This document shows, one piece after another, positions 59,460-64,000 of a stretch of DNA of 64,000 nt. How positions within the stretch are numbered: the stretch's first letter is position 1; every line of letters begins with the position of its first letter. A model generated the notes under the pieces. It saw nothing but the letters and a program-made list of their open reading frames with translations. It was not told the origin of the DNA and ran no database searches. The DNA lies in assembly GCA_934178345.1 (NCBI GenBank), contig CAKPQG010000007.1, positions 1 to 64,000 of the forward strand, in the 5' to 3' direction. A program made the translations under genes and the position numbers. The DNA is from an uncultured Dialister sp. GTDB lineage: Bacteria; Bacillota; Negativicutes; Veillonellales; Dialisteraceae.

Positions 59460-60385
59460 TGAACCCGAATTCTTCCCTTTCGGCAGACGAGCTTCGTCAC
59501 GTGAGCGGCTCGCTCAAGCGGGCGCATATGTCTGACAATCTTGCAACGGCTGTCTTCTACGTGGTATCCGGAGCCTTCGTCCTGCTTCTCATCGCCTTTA
59601 CGATGTATGTGGTCTGGGGCGGCATCAAAGCCTTCCGTCCTGAGATCTTCTCTTTTGAAGCAAATGGCATCGGAAATCAGTTTTTCAACACTGTCTATCT
59701 CGTTTTCCTCTCTCTTGTGATTTCTGTACCGATCGGTATCTTTGCCGGCGTGTACATGGCAGAATATGCGCCGGAAGGCCGCATCATCAATGCTCTTCGC
59801 ATCGCCATCGAGACATTGTCCTCTCTCCCTTCGATCGTAGTCGGCCTTTTTGGCTACCTGGTCTTCATCATCATGGTCGGATCCCAGTGGAACCTCTTCG
59901 CCGGGGCGTTGGCGGTGTCCGTCCTGTCTCTGCCGCTTATCACTGCGACCACCTATGATGCGCTGAAAGCACTGCCGCATGGATTCAAAGAAGGCAGCCT
60001 TGCACTGGGTGCGACCCACTTCGAGACGATCTGGAAGGTCATGCTGCCTGCAGCCATCGGACCGATAGTGACCGGCATCATTCTGGCAGCCGGCCGAGGA
60101 TTCGGCGAAGCCGCTGCGCTCCTTTACACCGCAGGTATGAGCACCGATATCAGCTGGCAGGTATGGGATATCACCTCTCCGGTCTGCCCGCTGAATCCGT
60201 TCCGCCCGGGCGAAACCCTGTCTTTGCAGGTCTGGGCGTCCCGCACTGAAGGCGTCGGAGGATCAGCCGTTGATATCGCAGCAGCAGCTTCCGCGGTTCT
60301 GATGCTCATGGTCTTGGCCTTTAGCATCGGAGCCCGCCTCATCAGTCACTACATTACTAAGAAAACAGAAGGAGAACATGCATAA
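59459..60385 (+). CDS. pstA: Phosphate ABC transporter permease PstA
   Basis: 308 residues, six helices; SSLPSIVVGLFGYLVF and the EAA loop GSLALGATHFETIWKVMLPAAIG. ATG overlaps the pstC stop; stop overlaps the pstB start (TAATG). Confidence 0.95.
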   Translation: MNPNSSLSADELRHVSGSLKRAHMSDNLATAVFYVVSGAFVLLLIAFTMYVVWGGIKAFRPEIFSFEANGIGNQFFNTVYLVFLSLVISVPIGIFAGVYMAEYAPEGRIINALRIAIETLSSLPSIVVGLFGYLVFIIMVGSQWNLFAGALAVSVLSLPLITATTYDALKALPHGFKEGSLALGATHFETIWKVMLPAAIGPIVTGIILAAGRGFGEAAALLYTAGMSTDISWQVWDITSPVCPLNPFRPGETLSLQVWASRTEGVGGSAVDIAAAASAVLMLMVLAFSIGARLISHYITKKTEGEHA

Positions 60386-61203
60386 TGTACTATAATGGAA
60401 ATTCCGTGGCGGTCCCGGCTCCTGCCGAAGCACCGGCCATCTCGGTCTATAACAATATCAGCTTTGACTGCAAGAATGTCGATCTTTACTACGGCTCTTT
60501 TCAGGCACTGAAGAGCATCGATCTTCGCATTGAAAAGAACCAGATCACCGCGCTCATCGGACCGTCCGGCTGCGGGAAATCGACCTTCCTGCGCTCGCTG
60601 AACCGCATGAATGACCTCATCCCGTCCTGCCGTGTAGAAGGGGAGATCCTTCTGGCCGGTGTCGACGCCTATAAAGATATCGACCCGATCGTTCTTCGCC
60701 GTCATGTCGGCATGGTTTTCCAGCAGCCGAACCCCTTCCCGAAGAGTGTCTATGACAATGTTGCTTATGGTCCCCGACTGAAAGGGATCACCAAGAAAGC
60801 GGATCTGGATGAGATCGTAGAAAGCAGCCTGCGTCAGGCTGCCATCTGGGACGAACTGAAAGACCGCCTGCACAAGTCTGCTCTCGGTCTTTCCGGTGGT
60901 CAGCAGCAGCGTCTCTGCATCGCCAGAGCGCTTGCGGTAGAGCCGGATGTGCTTCTCATGGACGAAGCGACTTCCGCCCTCGACCCGATCTCCACCGCTC
61001 ATATCGAAGAACTCGCTGTGAAGCTCAAGGAACGCTACACGGTCATCATGGTCACCCATAACATGCAGCAGGCACAGCGTATCGCTGACAAGACAGCCTT
61101 CTTCTATCTTGGCGAAATGGTGGAATACGGTGAAACCAGACAGATTTTCGAGAATCCGCAGAAAGAAAGAACCATCCGCTACATTTCCGGTAACTTTGGT
61201 TGA
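60385..61203 (+). CDS. pstB: Phosphate ABC transporter ATPase PstB
   Basis: 272 residues: GPSGCGKSTFLRSLNRMND (Walker A), MVFQQPNPFPKSVYDNVAYG (Q-loop; PstB hallmark), LSGGQQQRLCIARAL and LLMDEATSALDPI. Drives the PstCA channel. No phoU follows; a terminator comes ~35 bp after the stop. Confidence 0.97.
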   Translation: MYYNGNSVAVPAPAEAPAISVYNNISFDCKNVDLYYGSFQALKSIDLRIEKNQITALIGPSGCGKSTFLRSLNRMNDLIPSCRVEGEILLAGVDAYKDIDPIVLRRHVGMVFQQPNPFPKSVYDNVAYGPRLKGITKKADLDEIVESSLRQAAIWDELKDRLHKSALGLSGGQQQRLCIARALAVEPDVLLMDEATSALDPISTAHIEELAVKLKERYTVIMVTHNMQQAQRIADKTAFFYLGEMVEYGETRQIFENPQKERTIRYISGNFG

Positions 61204-61235
61204 TTTCATATGATAAAATAATAAGGAATACATCA

Positions 61236-61279
61236 CCGGCGGGTCAGAGACGATCAAGGTCTCTGGCGTGCCGGCTTTT
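61236..61279 (+). terminator. Terminator after pstB
   Basis: CCGGC...GCCGG outer and AGAGAC/GTCTCT inner stem, then CTTTTGG; T-run short. Confidence 0.7.
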
Positions 61280-61339
61280 GGATAGGAGAAGTAAGCGGGA
61301 ATACAGGCTTTCTTTTTTGTGAAACGCTTCTCGAAAAAG

Positions 61340-61495
61340 TGAGGAGTGAGGAATTAGGAGTGAGGAGTGTTGGAAGGGGCGCATAATTCATAAAGCGCCC
61401 CAATGCCCCTTTTTATATTTCACGGCGCCTCCTTATTTTATGCGCCGTACCTCCACTCCTAACTCCTCATTCCTAACTCCTAACTTCTCGCTTGC
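61340..61495. repeat. Intergenic repeat block
   Basis: AGGAGTG/AGGAATT heptads facing CACTCCT/CATTCCT heptads around a diverged GCGCATAATTCATAAAGCGC/GGCGCC hairpin: an inverted arrangement in which the two halves could pair. Confidence 0.65.
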
Positions 61496-61540
61496 TATGG
61501 GATATAGCAAGATGATTTTCTCTTGCAACAGGAGGTTTCC

Positions 61541-62233
61541 ATGCCCTTAATTTACTGTGTAGAAGATGATGAAAGTATTCGCGAGCTGGTGAGCTATGCG
61601 CTCCGTGGACAGGGGTACAAGGTCGAAGGCTTTGGCGATGCCAATGCGCTGTATGATGCATTGCAGAAAAATATACCTGACATGCTGCTCCTTGATATCA
61701 TGCTCCCGGGAGAGGATGGACTGACCATTCTGAAAAAAATGAGAGCGCCGGGGAGTGGAGCGATGCAGACGGTCCCGATCATCATGATGACAGCGAAAAC
61801 GAGTGAGTTTGACATCGTAAAGGGGCTTGACTGCGGAGCGGATGACTATGTGACGAAGCCTTTCGGCATCATGGAACTGCTCTCGCGGATTCGTTCAGTC
61901 CTTCGCCGAGCTAAAAAAGCGACGGAGCCGAATAAGAAGCTGCTCTCTTATGGTCATATCGTCGTGGATCAGGAGCAGCACATCGTCACATCAGGCGGAA
62001 AAGAAATCCAGCTGACACTCAAGGAATTTGACTTGCTCTGCTATCTCCTGCTGAATAAGGGCATCGTCCTGTCTCGTGACCAGATCATGCAGTCTGTATG
62101 GGACTCTCCTTTTGAAATGGAAAGCCGTACCATCGATATGCACATCATGAGCCTTCGTCAGAAGCTTGGAGAAGAAGGCTCCCTCATCCGCACGGTCCGA
62201 GGCGTCGGCTACAGACTGGGGGATAGAAAATAG
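61541..62233 (+). CDS. phoP: PhoP/PhoB-type response regulator
   Basis: 230 residues: receiver domain (EDDES acidic pocket, LLLDIMLPGEDGL phospho-Asp, TAKTSE, TKPFGIMEL) and OmpR-type winged helix (TLKEFDLLCYLLLNKG, RTIDMHIMSLRQKLGE, RTVRGVGYRL). ATG at 61541 behind GGAGGT; the longer frame is part of the leader. Its kinase gene follows. With pstSCAB upstream it likely senses phosphate limitation. Confidence 0.88.
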   Translation: MPLIYCVEDDESIRELVSYALRGQGYKVEGFGDANALYDALQKNIPDMLLLDIMLPGEDGLTILKKMRAPGSGAMQTVPIIMMTAKTSEFDIVKGLDCGADDYVTKPFGIMELLSRIRSVLRRAKKATEPNKKLLSYGHIVVDQEQHIVTSGGKEIQLTLKEFDLLCYLLLNKGIVLSRDQIMQSVWDSPFEMESRTIDMHIMSLRQKLGEEGSLIRTVRGVGYRLGDRK

Positions 62234-62239
62234 GGGGGA

Positions 62240-62525
62240 GGCTTGGGGTTAGCCCAAGGGGCGGGGCGCCCATGGATTGCGGATGAAAGCCTCTCTCGAA
62301 TGAGAAATGAGAAATGCGAAATGGTGGTGCGGCGCATAAAAATCAGAAGCGCCTCGGAGGTTTGAAATTAGCGATTTTCTCGTATCGCAAACCTAATCCC
62401 TAGCCACTAGTCACTAGCCACTAGCCACTAGCCACTAGTCACTAGTTACTAGTCACTAGTCACCAGTCACCAGTCACTCAAGGCCACTCATCCCTAATCC
62501 CAGATTTAGAACCTATTACCTATGG
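62240..62525. repeat. Intergenic repeat block within the two-component operon
   Basis: GATGAAAGCCTCTC, GAGAAAT heptads, hairpin module (62325-62356), CGTATCGCAAACC, then the longest inverted heptad array in the window (62396-62480, about twelve 7-bp units). Confidence 0.8.
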
Positions 62526-62594
62526 GGGCATGCATAGGCGGCCATGCTACTCTATTTTATATTTCTGCTAATACAACTCACGTAGGAGAAACAC

Positions 62595-64000
62595 ATGAGA
62601 GGAAGAATTTATAAAAGTCTGCTCTTTATGGGCATCATATCCGTGGTCGTGACATTTATACTCTCGGCCATCTTATATTACCAGGGGATGCAGGAGCAGA
62701 TCAGTGCAGAGCTCGGTCGCACGGCGCGTGTTGTTTCCGGTGCGATTTCCAGAGACAGGGAAGAGAGCAGCCTCGAGTATCTGGACTGGATTTTCAAAGA
62801 CAATGAACGTGCCATTCACATTGTCTGGCTCGATACCGATGGCTCTGTCATCTATGACAGTGACCACAAAGAGGAGGATTACAAGGCAAGCGGCGAAGTG
62901 AAGGCGGCATTTGCGACAGGCCGTGGACACGAAGTGCATAAGGACTCCTTTGACAAGCCGAAGAGCTATTATGCCGTCAGAGCAGATGACGGCACGGTAC
63001 TCCGGCTTTCAAGCGGACGCATGGTGAATTACAAGGGCTACTCCTCCTACCTGCCGGAGATCTTCATCTTCCTTCTGGTCTTCACCGTAGGCTGTCTGGC
63101 TGCGGCGGAACGGGAGACGGAAAACATTTTGAAGCCCTTCCATCTTTTGGGAGAGCTCGTGCAGCGTATCATGAAGGGGGAAAAGGTAGACGCGCTGCCT
63201 CCTGAATATAAGGAGCTGCGTCCCCTCATCCGCAAGGTCGAAGAGCAGCACAAGGATATCGAGAACTATATGGAGGATATCGAAGAGGAAAGAAATACGA
63301 TCCGCATCGTGGTCGATACCATCGCAGACGGCATCATCCTTCTGAATGGCAGCCGTGAAATTATCGATTACAATAATGCGATCGAAGATATTTTCCATCC
63401 GAATGAGAACAAGCGCTTCCGTCGTATAGCAAGCCTGTATCATGATGAGGACTGGCTTCGCGTCATCGGCAAAGCCTACCACAGCGAGGGGAAGCAGGAG
63501 TACACCATGTGCCTCTTTGATAAGCCCTTCCGCATGGTCATGAATCGGATCGAACTCACTGACGGAGAATCCGGCCTTCTCATCGTACTTCGTGATATGA
63601 CGGCCTCCTACATGGCTGAAAAAATGCGCCGCGAATTTTCCGCCAATGTTTCGCACGAGCTGAAGACACCGCTGACCTCCATCAGCGGGTTCGCAGAAAT
63701 GATCGCCAATGGCATGTACCAGAAGCCGGAGGACGTGCGCCTCTTCGGCAGCCGCATCGTGAATGAATCCCAGCGGATGCTGACACTGATCGATACCATC
63801 ATGCATCTTTCCAAGATCGAGGAGACAGAGACCACCATCACATGGAAGACTGTCTCTGCGGACAGCCTGGTGCGGTATGCAGCCGATCTCATTTCTCCGC
63901 AGGCAGATGCCAAGCATGTCAAGGTACATGTGGATACAGACCCGCTTTACACCTATGGCAATGCGGCACTTCTCTCCGAGCTTATCATGAATCTCCTGGA
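62595..64000 (+). CDS. phoR: PhoR-type sensor histidine kinase (partial)
   Basis: At least 468 residues, running off the window. TM1 (residues ~10-30), an extracytoplasmic region (CDHKEED-like SDHKEEDYKASGEVKAAF), TM2 (~152-168), a HAMP/PAS-like region with VVDTIADGIILLNGSREIIDYN, then HisKA with FSANVSHELKTPLTSISGFAEM (phospho-His354). The ATPase N-box starts at the window edge (LSELIMNLL). ATG at 62595 behind TAGGAG. Pairs with the response regulator for phosphate control, by inference from the adjacent pst genes. Confidence 0.88.
   Translation, partial: MRGRIYKSLLFMGIISVVVTFILSAILYYQGMQEQISAELGRTARVVSGAISRDREESSLEYLDWIFKDNERAIHIVWLDTDGSVIYDSDHKEEDYKASGEVKAAFATGRGHEVHKDSFDKPKSYYAVRADDGTVLRLSSGRMVNYKGYSSYLPEIFIFLLVFTVGCLAAAERETENILKPFHLLGELVQRIMKGEKVDALPPEYKELRPLIRKVEEQHKDIENYMEDIEEERNTIRIVVDTIADGIILLNGSREIIDYNNAIEDIFHPNENKRFRRIASLYHDEDWLRVIGKAYHSEGKQEYTMCLFDKPFRMVMNRIELTDGESGLLIVLRDMTASYMAEKMRREFSANVSHELKTPLTSISGFAEMIANGMYQKPEDVRLFGSRIVNESQRMLTLIDTIMHLSKIEETETTITWKTVSADSLVRYAADLISPQADAKHVKVHVDTDPLYTYGNAALLSELIMNLL

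Noticed and set aside
62396..62480. CRISPR array
   Set aside because: Units are 7 bp and contiguous, with no spacers or cas genes.

Overview
The window looks like chromosome from a diderm Firmicute (Negativicutes, family Veillonellaceae; Dialister or a close relative is my best guess, not proven). Two lines of evidence point there. The gene orders and RNA regulation are Firmicute-type: ylxM-ffh-rpsP-khpA-ylqD-rimM-trmD, a T-box leader and strong AGGAGG ribosome sites. The envelope genes are outer-membrane type: an LptD/OstA-like protein, a PilP/GspC-like protein with a secretin, and a lipid A-type phosphoethanolamine transferase. Housekeeping genes are moderately GC-rich.

Layout. 1-3.2 kb: the 3' end of a type I restriction subunit gene (hsdR), then a protein with two zinc-metallopeptidase domains and an XRE-type protein, separated only by an in-frame TAG. 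3.5-9.2 kb: exported and outer-membrane genes. 9.5-20.4 kb: an ABC-F protein, TypA/BipA, a cation/proton antiporter, a DUF1847 protein, a YczE-like membrane protein, a BASS/PanS-type transporter and panC with a long leader. 20.9-25.7 kb: phosphoethanolamine transferase, HD hydrolase, alpha/beta hydrolase and a coiled-coil protein. 26.2-31.5 kb: the ylxM-ffh to yebC operon. 32.1-37.9 kb: a methyltransferase plus a complete nickel/peptide-type ABC importer, followed by a His-rich CsoR/RcnR-type metal repressor. 39.2-45.3 kb: iron alcohol dehydrogenase, tRNA-Leu, rubredoxin, a candidate small RNA, MscL with a zinc ribbon, a T-box leader with a dicarboxylate/amino-acid symporter, and a UroD-family protein. 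45.8-54.5 kb: a polytopic membrane protein, a UvrD-type helicase fused to a PD-(D/E)XK/Fe-S nuclease, and pyruvate carboxylase. 54.6-56.5 kb: two tandem large Flp-pilin-like proteins and a tiny hydrophobic peptide gene. 57-64 kb: pstSCAB and a PhoP/PhoR-type two-component system, the kinase cut by the window edge.

The most striking non-coding feature is that most gaps between transcription units are filled by mosaics of a few dispersed modules. These are degenerate arrays with an exact 7-bp period (CTAGTGA, CTAGGGA, GGTTCAG, AGGAATT and GAGAAAT types), a 9-bp GAACCT series, a short hairpin built on GCGGCGC/GCGCCGC, a ~147-bp palindromic MITE-like unit starting TCGTCATTTCGAGC, and a separate 165-bp MITE-like unit with long terminal inverted repeats. 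They occur in both orientations, mostly just beyond terminators, and once split an operon (pstS from pstC). No transposase, CRISPR array or rRNA gene was seen.
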